Below are positions 8,183-16,357 of a stretch of 64,000 bases of DNA, one piece after another. Position 1 is the stretch's first letter. The number at the start of each line of letters is the position of its first letter. The notes beneath the pieces are model-generated. The model searched no databases. It had not been told where the DNA came from and was given only the letters and a program-made list of their open reading frames with translations. The stretch is from RPQJ01 sp963748985 (GTDB lineage Bacteria > Pseudomonadota > Gammaproteobacteria > Steroidobacterales > Steroidobacteraceae). Both the position numbers and the translations under genes were made by a program. The stretch is from positions 1 to 64,000 of the forward strand of contig CAVVKQ010000020.1 in NCBI GenBank assembly GCA_963748985.1, given 5' to 3'.

Positions 8183-8440
8183 TCAGCGCGGCTCGGCACC
8201 GCCCCGCTCGGCCTGCCATTCGGCAGGGGTGTAGGCCTGGATCGACAGGGCGTGGACCTCGCGTCCCATCCTGGCACCCAACCCCGCGTACACGAGCTGG
8301 TGGCGCTGAATGGAGCGCTTGCCCTCGAACTGGGTCGCGATGACGACGGCCTCGAAATGAGTATCGTCGTCGGTCAGCACGCGGACCTGGGCACCGGGCA
8401 GGCCGGTGAGGATCAATTGGGTGACTTCGTCGGCCGTCAT
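8183..8440 (-). CDS. ibaG: BolA/IbaG family protein
   Basis: An 85-residue BolA-family protein. Such proteins bind monothiol glutaredoxin-coordinated [2Fe-2S] clusters and take part in cluster trafficking or sensing. The conserved core HFEAVVIATQFEGKRSIQRHQLVY...MGREVHALSIQAYTPAEW is present. The ATG at 8440 is chosen because it fits the family length; the frame is open upstream over the divergent region. It precedes murA by 14 bp, the same neighbourhood as ibaG (yrbA)-murA in enterics, which favours IbaG over BolA proper. Confidence 0.9.
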   Translation of the reverse strand: MTADEVTQLILTGLPGAQVRVLTDDDTHFEAVVIATQFEGKRSIQRHQLVYAGLGARMGREVHALSIQAYTPAEWQAERGGAEPR

Positions 8441-8542
8441 GGTGGTTTCGCCGGGTCGGATACAGCCCACAAGTCTAAAGGAGAAGGCCTGCCGGCTGTA
8501 GGCTGTAGACTGTCGGCCTTCCAGGATCGCCCCGCCCGTGCC

Positions 8543-9523
8543 ATGACCGACCCGAGCCTGATGATCGCCCGCGGCCGCCGTGTCCTCGCCACCGAGGCCG
8601 CAGCCGTCGCGGCTCTCGAGCACCGTCTCGACGACTCTTTCGCCCGCGCCTGTGACGTCGTCCTGGCCTGCGCTGGCAAGGTGGTCGTGACCGGCATGGG
8701 CAAGTCCGGCCACGTCGGCAGCAAGATCGCCTCGACGCTCGCCAGCACCGGCACCCCGTCATTTTTCCTGCATCCCGGTGAAGCGATCCACGGCGACATC
8801 GGCATGCTCACGGCGGCCGACGTCGTGCTCGCACTCTCGAACTCCGGCGAGACGGACGAGCTGCTGACCATTCTGCCAGTCATCAAGCGGCTCGACATTC
8901 CGTTGATCGCATTGACGGGCAAGGGCAGTTCCACCCTGGCCCGCTACGCAACCGTCACGCTCGACGTCAGCGTGCCCGCCGAAGCCTGCCCGCTCAACCT
9001 CGCGCCGACGGCAAGCACGACCGCGACCCTCGCCATGGGTGATGCGCTCGCGATCGCAGTGCTCGAGGCCCGTGGCTTCACCGAGGAGGACTTCGCGCGC
9101 TCGCACCCCGGCGGCAGCCTCGGCCGGCGCCTGCTGCTGCACGTCGAAGACGTCATGCGCAAGGGCGATGACCTGCCGCGGGTTGGCCCGGACACGCCGC
9201 TGAGCGCCGGCCTGCTCGAAATGAGCCGCAAGGGCCTCGGCATGACCACCGTGGTGGACACCGCTGGCCGTGTGCTTGGAATCTTCACGGACGGCGACCT
9301 GCGTCGCACGCTCGACAAGCAGCTCGATATCCACGCCACGCGCATGGCAGACGTCATGACGACGAAGTGCAAGGTTGCCGAGCCGCGGATGCTCGCGGCC
9401 GAGGCCGTGCACTTGATGGAGACCCATCGCATCACGTCCTTGCCGGTCGTGCAGTCGAATGACGATCGGCTGCTGGTCGGCGCCCTCAATGTCCACGACC
9501 TGCTGCGCGCGGGTGTCATGTGA
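8543..9523 (+). CDS. kdsD: Arabinose-5-phosphate isomerase KdsD
   Basis: A 326-residue enzyme converting ribulose-5-phosphate to arabinose-5-phosphate, the entry to Kdo synthesis for LPS. The N-terminal SIS sugar-isomerase domain (about 30-175) contains GMGKSGHVGSKIASTLASTGTPSFF in segments around TGMGKSGH and the FLHPGEAIHGD stretch. Two CBS domains follow (about 205-262 and 272-326). The ATG at 8543 starts the gene right after a short divergent region shared with ibaG. It overlaps kdsC by 4 bp and heads the kdsD-kdsC-lptC-lptA-lptB-rpoN-hpf-rapZ run. Confidence 0.95.
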   Translation: MTDPSLMIARGRRVLATEAAAVAALEHRLDDSFARACDVVLACAGKVVVTGMGKSGHVGSKIASTLASTGTPSFFLHPGEAIHGDIGMLTAADVVLALSNSGETDELLTILPVIKRLDIPLIALTGKGSSTLARYATVTLDVSVPAEACPLNLAPTASTTATLAMGDALAIAVLEARGFTEEDFARSHPGGSLGRRLLLHVEDVMRKGDDLPRVGPDTPLSAGLLEMSRKGLGMTTVVDTAGRVLGIFTDGDLRRTLDKQLDIHATRMADVMTTKCKVAEPRMLAAEAVHLMETHRITSLPVVQSNDDRLLVGALNVHDLLRAGVM

Positions 9524-10026
9524 CGCAGCACGATCCGGCCCTGCTCGAGCGTGCCCGCCGGGTCCGGCTGCTCGTGCTCGACGTCGACGGCGTGCTGACC
9601 GACGGCCGCCTGCACCTCACCGCCCATGGCGAGGAGACGAAGGTCTTCCACGTGCGCGATGGTTCCGGCATCGTCGCCGTGCAGCGCGCGGGGATCGCCG
9701 TGGCCATCATCTCCGGCCGCGATTCGCCGGCGGTCACGCGCCGTGCGGCTGAACTGGGCATTCGCCACGTGCGCCAGGGCATTGCCGACAAGCGCGCTGC
9801 ACTCGACGAACTCCTGCGCGAGCTGCACGTCACTGCAGATGCGCTTGCCTGCGTGGGCGACGACACTCCCGACGTGCCGATGCTCGAGCGCGCAATCCTG
9901 GCGGTCGCCGTCGCGGATGCCCATGCGACGGCACGCGCTGCAGCCCACTGGACCACGCCTTCGGCCGGCGGTCATGGCGCCGTGAGAGAAGTATGCGATC
10001 TGCTGCTGACCGCACACGGCACCTGA
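9520..10026 (+). CDS. kdsC: 3-deoxy-D-manno-octulosonate 8-phosphate phosphatase KdsC
   Basis: A 168-residue HAD-superfamily phosphatase that removes the 8-phosphate of Kdo-8-P. The catalytic loop is DVDGVLTD (nucleophile D21, general acid D23); motif II is in IISGRDS and motif III in GDDTPDVPML. The small C0-type size without a cap domain fits the tetrameric KdsC family. It starts at a GTG overlapping the kdsD stop (ATGTGA) and its 3' end overlaps lptC by 34 bp, so the genes are tightly packed. Confidence 0.94.
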   Translation: MTQHDPALLERARRVRLLVLDVDGVLTDGRLHLTAHGEETKVFHVRDGSGIVAVQRAGIAVAIISGRDSPAVTRRAAELGIRHVRQGIADKRAALDELLRELHVTADALACVGDDTPDVPMLERAILAVAVADAHATARAAAHWTTPSAGGHGAVREVCDLLLTAHGT

Positions 10027-10577
10027 TCCAGCGTGCCGTGACGATGGTGGCGGTGGTGGCCGGAGGCGCCCTGCTGCTCAACATGCTGGTGGGCGACCCG
10101 GACGATGCGACGGAGTCCGCCGCTGCCGCGGACGAACGTGGCTATTACCTGAACTACGCCAGGCTCACCGAACTCGGCGCGGATGGCAGGCCGCGGGTCG
10201 TGGTGCGTGCCAGGTCGATCGAGCAGCAGCTCGCCGACCAGAGCGTGCACCTCGCACAGCTCGAACTCGACTACACCACGCAGGAACAGGGCGAGTGGCA
10301 CGTGACCGCGGATCGCGGACGCATGCCGAGCGACCACGGGTCGCTGCAGCTGGAAGGCAATGTGCTCGTCGTCGGCGCTTCCGAGCGCAGCAAGGGCCAG
10401 GCGATCATCCGCACGGAAGAACTGGCTTACGACACGCGCACGAACGTGGTGCAGACCGCGGCGCCCGTGACCGTGGATTTCGGGCCCCACCAATTGCGCG
10501 GTCGCGGCATGCGCGTCGGTTTGAACCAGGGAACGCTGCGGCTAGAATCAAACGTCAATGGCCAGTTCATTCCATAA
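9993..10577 (+). CDS. lptC: LPS export ABC transporter periplasmic protein LptC
   Basis: A 194-residue inner-membrane-anchored beta-jellyroll protein of the Lpt bridge that takes LPS from LptB2FG and passes it to LptA. A single N-terminal transmembrane helix (about 14-33, AVTMVAVVAGGALLLNMLVG) is followed by a periplasmic domain containing YYLNYARLTEL and the RIRTEELAYDTRTNVVQTAAPV-like strand typical of LptC. It overlaps kdsC upstream by 34 bp and lptA downstream by 20 bp, so it is co-expressed with both. Confidence 0.92.
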   Translation: MRSAADRTRHLIQRAVTMVAVVAGGALLLNMLVGDPDDATESAAAADERGYYLNYARLTELGADGRPRVVVRARSIEQQLADQSVHLAQLELDYTTQEQGEWHVTADRGRMPSDHGSLQLEGNVLVVGASERSKGQAIIRTEELAYDTRTNVVQTAAPVTVDFGPHQLRGRGMRVGLNQGTLRLESNVNGQFIP

Positions 10578-11220
10578 ACGCCGACAGGCGCGCAGCCTGC
10601 TCCTGGCCGCCGCGATGCTGCTGGGCGCAGTCCCGTTCGCTCGCGCGCAGACCGGGCTGCCCGCGGGCAACTCGGAGCTCCCGATCAATCTCGAAGCCGC
10701 ATCGTCGGATTTCGACTACAAGAACAACACGCTGCTGTTCAAGCGCGTGAAGATCACGCAGGGCGGCCTCGAGGTGACCGCGCAGCAGGCGAACGCGACC
10801 GGGCTCGAGTTCAACAACTCCGAGTGGCGGCTGCAGGGCGACGTGACGATCACGGTGCCCGGCGGCAAGCTGCAGTCGAGCGAGGCACGCGTGATGTTCA
10901 AGAACAACGCGATCGCCAGCGCGTCGATCAAGGGTACGCCGGCGCAGTTCGAGCAGCAGCTCAAGGAAAAGAACCAGGTGGCGCGGGGACGCGCGGCCGC
11001 CATCGACTACGACGTCAAGGCCGCAACCGTGCGCCTGACGGGAGATGCCTGGCTCACCGACGGCAACAACGAGATTCGCGGCAACACGCTGGTCTACGAC
11101 ATCGGCCGCGAGCGCGTGCAGGCCAACCCGAACGAAAAAGACCCAGGCGGCGTGAAGATCACGATCAATCCCCCGCAGAAGACTCCGGCGGCAAAGCCCG
11201 ACAATGGCAGTGGCCCATGA
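10558..11220 (+). CDS. lptA: LPS transport periplasmic protein LptA
   Basis: A 220-residue periplasmic OstA-like protein that polymerises into the bridge carrying LPS to LptDE. A Sec signal occupies about residues 1-28 (ending FARAQ). The LptA/OstA domain contains INLEAASSDFDYKNNTLLF, QQANATGLEFNNSEW and the later ARGRAAAIDYD/NEIRGNTLVYD strands. The C-terminus is a Pro/Lys-rich tail. It overlaps lptC by 20 bp, and its stop overlaps the lptB start (ATGA). Confidence 0.93.
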   Translation: MASSFHKRRQARSLLLAAAMLLGAVPFARAQTGLPAGNSELPINLEAASSDFDYKNNTLLFKRVKITQGGLEVTAQQANATGLEFNNSEWRLQGDVTITVPGGKLQSSEARVMFKNNAIASASIKGTPAQFEQQLKEKNQVARGRAAAIDYDVKAATVRLTGDAWLTDGNNEIRGNTLVYDIGRERVQANPNEKDPGGVKITINPPQKTPAAKPDNGSGP

Positions 11221-11951
11221 CGATGAGCCGGTTGCGCGCCGAGGCGCTGGGCAAGAGCTATCGCTCGCGGCAGGTGGTGAAAGACCTTTCGCTCGAGGTG
11301 ACCTCCGGCGAAGTCGTCGGCCTGCTTGGCCCGAACGGTGCCGGCAAGACCACGGCGTTCTACATGATCGTGGGCCTGGTGCCGTGTGATGAAGGTCGCA
11401 TCCACCTCGACGACCAGGAACTGACGCGCCTGCCGATGTACCGTCGCGCCCAGCTGGGCGTCGGCTACCTGCCGCAGGAAGCGTCGGTGTTCCGCAAACT
11501 GTCGGTCGAAGACAACATCCTTGCGATCCTCGAGACTCGAGCCGACCTCGACGACGACGACGCGCGTCTTGCGGCGCTCGATTCGCTGCTCGAGGAGTTG
11601 CACATCGGCCACATCCGTTCGAGCAGCGGGATGAGCCTGTCGGGCGGCGAGCGCCGGCGAGTCGAAATCGCGCGTGCGCTGGCAGCGGAGCCCCGCTTCA
11701 TCCTGCTCGACGAACCGTTCGCGGGCGTGGATCCGATTTCGGTGATCGACATCCAGCGCATCATCCGCCACCTCAGTTCACGCAACATCGGCGTACTGAT
11801 CACCGACCACAACGTGCGTGAAACACTCGGCATTTGCAGCCGCGCGTACATTGTCAGCGCCGGAAGTGTGATCGCATCCGGTTCGGCGGAAGAGATTCTT
11901 GCCAATCCTCAGGTGCGTGAGGTCTACTTGGGCCAGGATTTCCGTCTCTGA
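11217..11951 (+). CDS. lptB: LPS export ABC transporter ATP-binding protein LptB
   Basis: A 244-residue ATPase that powers LPS extraction with LptF/LptG, which are not encoded here. The Walker A is GPNGAGKTT (38-46), the signature LSGGERRRVEIARAL, the Walker B FILLDEPFAGVDP and the switch ITDHNVRETL. The start at 11217 overlaps the lptA stop by 4 bp. A 51-bp gap separates it from rpoN, which matches the order seen in many gammaproteobacteria. Confidence 0.96.
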   Translation: MTMSRLRAEALGKSYRSRQVVKDLSLEVTSGEVVGLLGPNGAGKTTAFYMIVGLVPCDEGRIHLDDQELTRLPMYRRAQLGVGYLPQEASVFRKLSVEDNILAILETRADLDDDDARLAALDSLLEELHIGHIRSSSGMSLSGGERRRVEIARALAAEPRFILLDEPFAGVDPISVIDIQRIIRHLSSRNIGVLITDHNVRETLGICSRAYIVSAGSVIASGSAEEILANPQVREVYLGQDFRL

Positions 11952-12002
11952 CACGGCTGGCGCGAGTCCAGCACCGCTTTCGCTTCGATCGCCGATTCGT
12001 CA

Positions 12003-13472
12003 ATGCTCAAGCCGGCCCTGCAACTCAAGCTCGGTCAGCAGCTTACGATGACCCCGCAGCTGCAGCAGGCCATCAAGCTGCTGCAGCTGCCCGTGCTCGA
12101 GCTGCAGGCACAGGTGATGGAGGCGCTCGAGACCAACGTCATGCTCGAGCAGGAGGAGGACGACTCGATCGACCTCACCCCGCTCGACCAGGTGACGCCC
12201 GCGGGCGAGGCCGAAGTCGAGTCCGCGGAAGGAGGCGAAGCCTCCGAATCCGATGAACCCGGACCCGACGACGTCATCGTCGAGATGGAAGACCCCTGGG
12301 CCGAGTCCTCGACGCCGTCCGGCGACGGGTCCCGCACCGACGACGACGACCGCCCACTCGAATTCACCGATGAACGCGGCCGCGACCTGCACCAGCACCT
12401 GGTCTGGCAGCTCGAAATCAGTCCGCTCGATCCGCGCCAGGTGTGGATCGGCGAGGCGATCGTCGACGCGTTGAACGACGACGGCTACCTCACCCTGACG
12501 ACTGCCGAGATCGCCCGGGACCTGAGCACCGACCTGCCCGTCACGGAGGCGGACGTCGAACGGGTGCTGACTCTCGTGCAGACACTCGATCCGGCCGGCG
12601 TCGGCGCCCGCACGCTGAGCGAATGCCTGATTCTCCAGCTCGCACAGCTGGACGAGGACACGCCGGGACGCAATCTCGCGATCGTCATCGCACGCGACCA
12701 CCTCCAGTCCGTTGCGGACAAGGATCTCGCCACGCTGCGCCGTGAGCTCGGCGCCGACGAAGATTCACTCCAGGTTGCGCTTGCACTCGTGCGCAGCTGC
12801 CATCCGCGGCCAGGCTCGGCGTTCGAAGGCGCGCAACCCGAGTACGTCGTCCCCGACGTGTTCGTGCGCCGCACCGAACAGGGCTGGGCCGTCGAACTCA
12901 ATGCGGGCTCGGTACCTCGCCTGAGGGTCAACCAGGGCTATGCGGGCCTGGTCTCACGTTCAGCCGACTACGCTTCGCTGCGTGCACAGCTGCAGGAAGC
13001 GCGCTGGCTGATCCGCAGCCTCGAAATCCGCAACGAGACGCTGCTGAAGGTGGCCCGCTCGATCGTCCAGCGCCAGGCCGCGTTCCTCGAGCGCGGCGAC
13101 GAGGCGATGCAACCCATGATCCTGCGCGACGTGGCCGAGGCGGTGTCGATGCATGAATCGACGATCTCGCGCGTGACGACGAGCAAGTACATGCACACGC
13201 CGCGCGGAATCTTCGAGTTCCGGTATTTCTTCTCCAGTCACGTCTCCGGCGCCGACGGCGAGGACGTATCGTCGGTCGCCATCCGCGCCCGCATCCGCAA
13301 GCTGATCGCGGAGGAAGTGCCCGGGAAGCCGCTGAGCGACTCCCAGCTGGCGACGATGCTCGCGGACGAGGGTGTGAAGGTGGCGAGGCGGACAGTTGCC
13401 AAGTACCGCGAGGCGCTCGGCCTCGCTGCGTCGAGCGAGCGCAGGCAGACGGCCGCCCGCGCCCATGCATGA
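12003..13472 (+). CDS. rpoN: RNA polymerase sigma-54 factor RpoN
   Basis: A 489-residue alternative sigma factor for promoters with -24/-12 elements, which need AAA+ activators. Region I is the Gln/Leu-rich LKLGQQLTMTPQLQQAIKLL (about 6-50). An acidic, low-complexity region II follows (about 55-120), then the core-binding domain. The HTH and the RpoN box ARRTVAKYRE (461-470) recognise the -12 and -24 elements. It lies directly after lptB and overlaps the possible upstream extension of hpf. Confidence 0.96.
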   Translation: MLKPALQLKLGQQLTMTPQLQQAIKLLQLPVLELQAQVMEALETNVMLEQEEDDSIDLTPLDQVTPAGEAEVESAEGGEASESDEPGPDDVIVEMEDPWAESSTPSGDGSRTDDDDRPLEFTDERGRDLHQHLVWQLEISPLDPRQVWIGEAIVDALNDDGYLTLTTAEIARDLSTDLPVTEADVERVLTLVQTLDPAGVGARTLSECLILQLAQLDEDTPGRNLAIVIARDHLQSVADKDLATLRRELGADEDSLQVALALVRSCHPRPGSAFEGAQPEYVVPDVFVRRTEQGWAVELNAGSVPRLRVNQGYAGLVSRSADYASLRAQLQEARWLIRSLEIRNETLLKVARSIVQRQAAFLERGDEAMQPMILRDVAEAVSMHESTISRVTTSKYMHTPRGIFEFRYFFSSHVSGADGEDVSSVAIRARIRKLIAEEVPGKPLSDSQLATMLADEGVKVARRTVAKYREALGLAASSERRQTAARAHA

Positions 13473-13555
13473 ATACGCTGCCGGCGGGAACTGATTCCCG
13501 CGGTCGCGATCGAATTGACGAGAGGCAGTACGTAAACCAACAGGAGGTCGGGACG

Positions 13556-13882
13556 ATGCAAGTCAACCTGAGCGGACACCACGTCGAGATCACACCGCCG
13601 CTGCGGAGTTATGTCGAGAAGAAGATTGCGCGCATCCTGCGGCACTGCGACCGCGTCATCGACGTGCACTGCACGCTCACCGTCGAGAAGCTGCGGCACG
13701 AGGCCGAGTCCACCATTCGACTGTCCGGCACTACCGTGCATGCGGCCACTGTCCACGACGACATGTATGCCGCCATCGACCTCATGGCGGACAAGCTCGA
13801 CGAGCAGGTGCGCCGCCACAAGGAAAAGCATCGCGACCCGCAGGCGGCGCGACACCGTCACGGAACCGGGATTTCACCCTGA
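13556..13882 (+). CDS. hpf: Short ribosome hibernation-promoting factor HPF
   Basis: A 108-residue protein of the short HPF/YfiA family that binds the 30S decoding centre and promotes 100S ribosome dimers in stationary phase. The fold starts MQVNLSGHHVEITPPLRSYV and includes the VEKLRHEAESTIRLSG strand and the DDMYAAIDLMADKLDEQVRRHKEK helix. The ATG at 13556 is preferred over an in-frame ATG at 13469 because AGGAGG lies 10 bases upstream and the family begins here. It is followed by rapZ with no ptsN between. Confidence 0.93.
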   Translation: MQVNLSGHHVEITPPLRSYVEKKIARILRHCDRVIDVHCTLTVEKLRHEAESTIRLSGTTVHAATVHDDMYAAIDLMADKLDEQVRRHKEKHRDPQAARHRHGTGISP

Positions 13883-13948
13883 CGGCGGACCCTGAATCCG
13901 GCGACAATCCGGATCGGCAGGCGTTCTGTGCAGGGGTGGGGGCGTCAG

Positions 13949-14821
13949 ATGCGATTGATCGTGGTCAGCGGGCTGTCCGGGTCCGGCAAGAGCGTCGCGC
14001 TCGACATGCTGGAGGACCTCGACTTTTATTGCGTCGACAATATCCCGGCAGGCCTGCTGCCTGGATTCATCGCCTACACCGTCCGCACCAGCGAATCCAC
14101 GTACCGCCAGACGGCCGTCGGGGTCGATGCGCGTAATCGCCCTGAAGACCTGGCGGAGGTGCCGCGGCTGGTCGAGACGTTGGGCAAGAGCGGCATCGCG
14201 TGCGAAACGTTGTTCCTGCGCGCCGATCGCGAGACGCTGCTCAAGCGCTTCAGCGAAACCCGGCGCAGGCATCCGCTCACCCGCCACGGCGTCGGGCTCA
14301 TGGAAGCCCTGGAGCAGGAAGAACGCCTGCTGGCACCGCTCGCCAATGCGGCCGACCTGACGATCGATACCTCGCGACTGTCGGTGCACGAGCTGCGCGA
14401 ACTGGTTCGCGGACGCGTGGTCGACCGTGCGAAGTCAGGGCCTTCACTCCTGTTCCAGTCGTTCGCTTATCGGCATGGCGTGCCCGATGACGCGGACTTC
14501 GTGTTCGACGCTCGTGCGCTGCCGAACCCATACTGGGATCCGGCCCTGAGGGAGCTGACCGGACGTGATGAGCCGGTCGCGCGGTTCCTCGACAGGGAGG
14601 CCGAAGTGAACCGCTTCTTCGAGGACGTGCGTGACTTCATCGCACGCTGGCTGCCTTCCCTGGTGCGGTCAAACCGCAGCTATCTTACCGTCGCCGTCGG
14701 CTGCACCGGCGGCCAGCACCGTTCCGTGTACCTGGCCGAGCGCCTGGCCGCACATTTCCGCGGCAGCGACGGTGTCGCACTCGTCCGCCATCGTGACCTG
14801 ACGAGCCGCCGGCACGAGTGA
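13949..14821 (+). CDS. rapZ: RNase adapter protein / nucleotide-binding protein RapZ
   Basis: A 290-residue P-loop protein. In E. coli it binds GlmY/GlmZ small RNAs and directs RNase E, setting glucosamine-6-phosphate synthesis. The Walker A is GLSGSGKS (8-15). Further family signatures include YCVDNIPAGLLP, FLRADRETLLKRFSETRRRHPL, VFDARALPNPYW and the C-terminal VAVGCTGGQHRSVYLAERLA. The ATG at 13949 is used, although an in-frame ATG at 13928 would add seven residues. PTS genes ptsN and npr that normally accompany it are absent. Confidence 0.95.
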   Translation: MRLIVVSGLSGSGKSVALDMLEDLDFYCVDNIPAGLLPGFIAYTVRTSESTYRQTAVGVDARNRPEDLAEVPRLVETLGKSGIACETLFLRADRETLLKRFSETRRRHPLTRHGVGLMEALEQEERLLAPLANAADLTIDTSRLSVHELRELVRGRVVDRAKSGPSLLFQSFAYRHGVPDDADFVFDARALPNPYWDPALRELTGRDEPVARFLDREAEVNRFFEDVRDFIARWLPSLVRSNRSYLTVAVGCTGGQHRSVYLAERLAAHFRGSDGVALVRHRDLTSRRHE

Positions 14822-14823
14822 GG

Positions 14824-14990
14824 AAGGGGTTAGGGGATGGTCGGAAATTGGGGACGCTCACCTATTACTCACCCCACTTTCAGTAAATAGGTGAGTAATA
14901 GGTGAGCGTCCCCAATTTCCTGACCCCTATCCGCTTCCGCCTTCCCCCAACCCCCAACCCCCAACCCCTGCCCCCTTTCCCCTATCATCC
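14824..14990. repeat. G-rich heptad inverted pair enclosing another palindrome
   Basis: A short left arm, GGGGTTAGGGGATGGTCGGA (14826-14845), begins just after the rapZ stop. A degenerate C-rich right arm (about 14921-14990, TGACCCCTATCC then runs of CCCCCAA) ends just before mgtE. The 31-bp palindrome at 14843-14920 sits exactly between the arms, beginning at the GGA of GTCGGA, as if one repeat family had inserted into the other. No promoter is obvious, so mgtE may depend on sequence within this repeat. Confidence 0.7.
14843..14920. repeat. Perfect 31-bp inverted repeat, GGGGACGCTCACCTATT family
   Basis: Arms 14843-14873 and 14890-14920 are exact reverse complements over 31 bases, with a 16-base A/T-richer loop. 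The arm contains GGGGACGCTCACCTATT. The same core recurs at 19781-19878 and, degenerate, near 40503-40517. The form resembles REP/REPIN palindromes mobilised by RAYT transposases, but no RAYT gene is in the window. The structure is certain; the family assignment is inferred. Confidence 0.85.
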
Positions 14991-14995
14991 CGGCG

Positions 14996-16357
14996 ATGAA
15001 CGCCGAGCTGCAGCCACGCCGTACTCCAACCCGCCTCGAGGCGCTCAAACGCGCGCTCGACGAGGGCACGATGCGCCAGGTGCACCGGCTGGTGAATTCG
15101 ATGCACCCCGCCGAAGTCGCGTCGCTGCTCGAATCCCTGCCGCAGACCCAGCGTGAAGTCGTCTGGGACCTCGTCGACCCCGAGATCGAAGGCGACGTGC
15201 TCGTCGAACTCAACGAGGAAGTCCGTGTCGGCCTGATCCGCGAAATGGAAGCCGAGGAACTCGTCGCGGCCGCCGAAGGCCTCGAAGTCGACGACCTCGC
15301 CGACCTGCTGCGCGACTTGCCGGAGAACGTCAACCAGCAGGTGCTGCGGTCGATGGACTCGCAGGACCGCGACCGCCTGAACGCCGTGCTCGGTTTCGAA
15401 GAAGACACCGCCGGCGGCCTGATGAACACCGACACGGTCAGCGTGCGCCCCGACGTCACGCTCGAGACCGTGTTGCGCTACCTGCGCATGCGCGGCGAGA
15501 TTCCGGAAAAAACCGACGCCCTTTTCGTCGTCAACCGCCACGACCGGTATCTCGGCGTGCTGCATTTGACGCGACTGCTGACCGAGGACCCGGAACGGAC
15601 AGTCGGCGAAGTCATGGACACGGGCGTCGACGGCATTCCTCCGGCGACACCCGCCACCGAAGTCGCGAGCCTGTTCCAGGATCGAGACCTCGTGTCGGCC
15701 GCCGTCATTTCGGCCGAACAGGGCCGCCTGCTCGGCCGCATCACGATCGACGACGTCGTGGACGTGATCCGCGACGAGGCCGAACACTCCGTGATGAGCA
15801 TGGCGGGCCTCGACGAGGACGCCGACATGTTCGCGCCCGTCGTGCCGAGCGCACGCCGTCGCGGCGTGTGGCTGGGCATCAATCTCGTCACGGCGTTCCT
15901 CGCGGCGTGGGTCGTGGGCCTGTTCGAAGCCACCATTCAGCAGATCGTGGCACTCGCCGTGCTGATGCCGATCGTCGCCAGCATGGGCGGCGTCGCCGCC
16001 ACCCAGACACTGACGCTGATCGTGCGCGGCCTCGCACTGGGCCAGATCGAGCGTGCGAACGCGCGCTGGCTGCTCACCAAGGAAATCGCCGTGGCGCTGT
16101 TGAACGGCCTCGCGTGGGCCACCGTGGTGGGGCTCGTGTCCTGGGCCTGGTTCCACCAGTGGCGCATCGCCCTCGTGATCTTCGCGGCGATGGTCGTGAA
16201 CCTGCTCGCGGCCGCGTTGGCCGGCGTGACGGTGCCCCTCGCACTGAAGCGATTTGGCGTCGATCCCGCGGTTGCGGGGGGCGTCATCGTGACGACGGTG
16301 ACCGACGTGATCGGTTTCGCCTCGCTCCTCGGGCTCGGCACCCTGGTGCTCAGGTAA
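14996..16357 (+). CDS. mgtE: Magnesium transporter MgtE
   Basis: A 453-residue Mg2+ channel/transporter. The N-terminal superhelical domain (about 20-130) has the repeated HPAEVASLLESLP and LADLLRDLPEN units. Two CBS domains follow (about 135-260), containing AGGLMNTDTVSVRP and GRITIDDVVDVI. Five transmembrane helices fill about 285-453, with the pore-lining PIVASMGGVAATQTLTLIVRGLALG region. It starts right after the repeat block at 14824-14990. Its last 8 bp overlap the convergent patatin gene. Confidence 0.95.
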   Translation: MNAELQPRRTPTRLEALKRALDEGTMRQVHRLVNSMHPAEVASLLESLPQTQREVVWDLVDPEIEGDVLVELNEEVRVGLIREMEAEELVAAAEGLEVDDLADLLRDLPENVNQQVLRSMDSQDRDRLNAVLGFEEDTAGGLMNTDTVSVRPDVTLETVLRYLRMRGEIPEKTDALFVVNRHDRYLGVLHLTRLLTEDPERTVGEVMDTGVDGIPPATPATEVASLFQDRDLVSAAVISAEQGRLLGRITIDDVVDVIRDEAEHSVMSMAGLDEDADMFAPVVPSARRRGVWLGINLVTAFLAAWVVGLFEATIQQIVALAVLMPIVASMGGVAATQTLTLIVRGLALGQIERANARWLLTKEIAVALLNGLAWATVVGLVSWAWFHQWRIALVIFAAMVVNLLAAALAGVTVPLALKRFGVDPAVAGGVIVTTVTDVIGFASLLGLGTLVLR

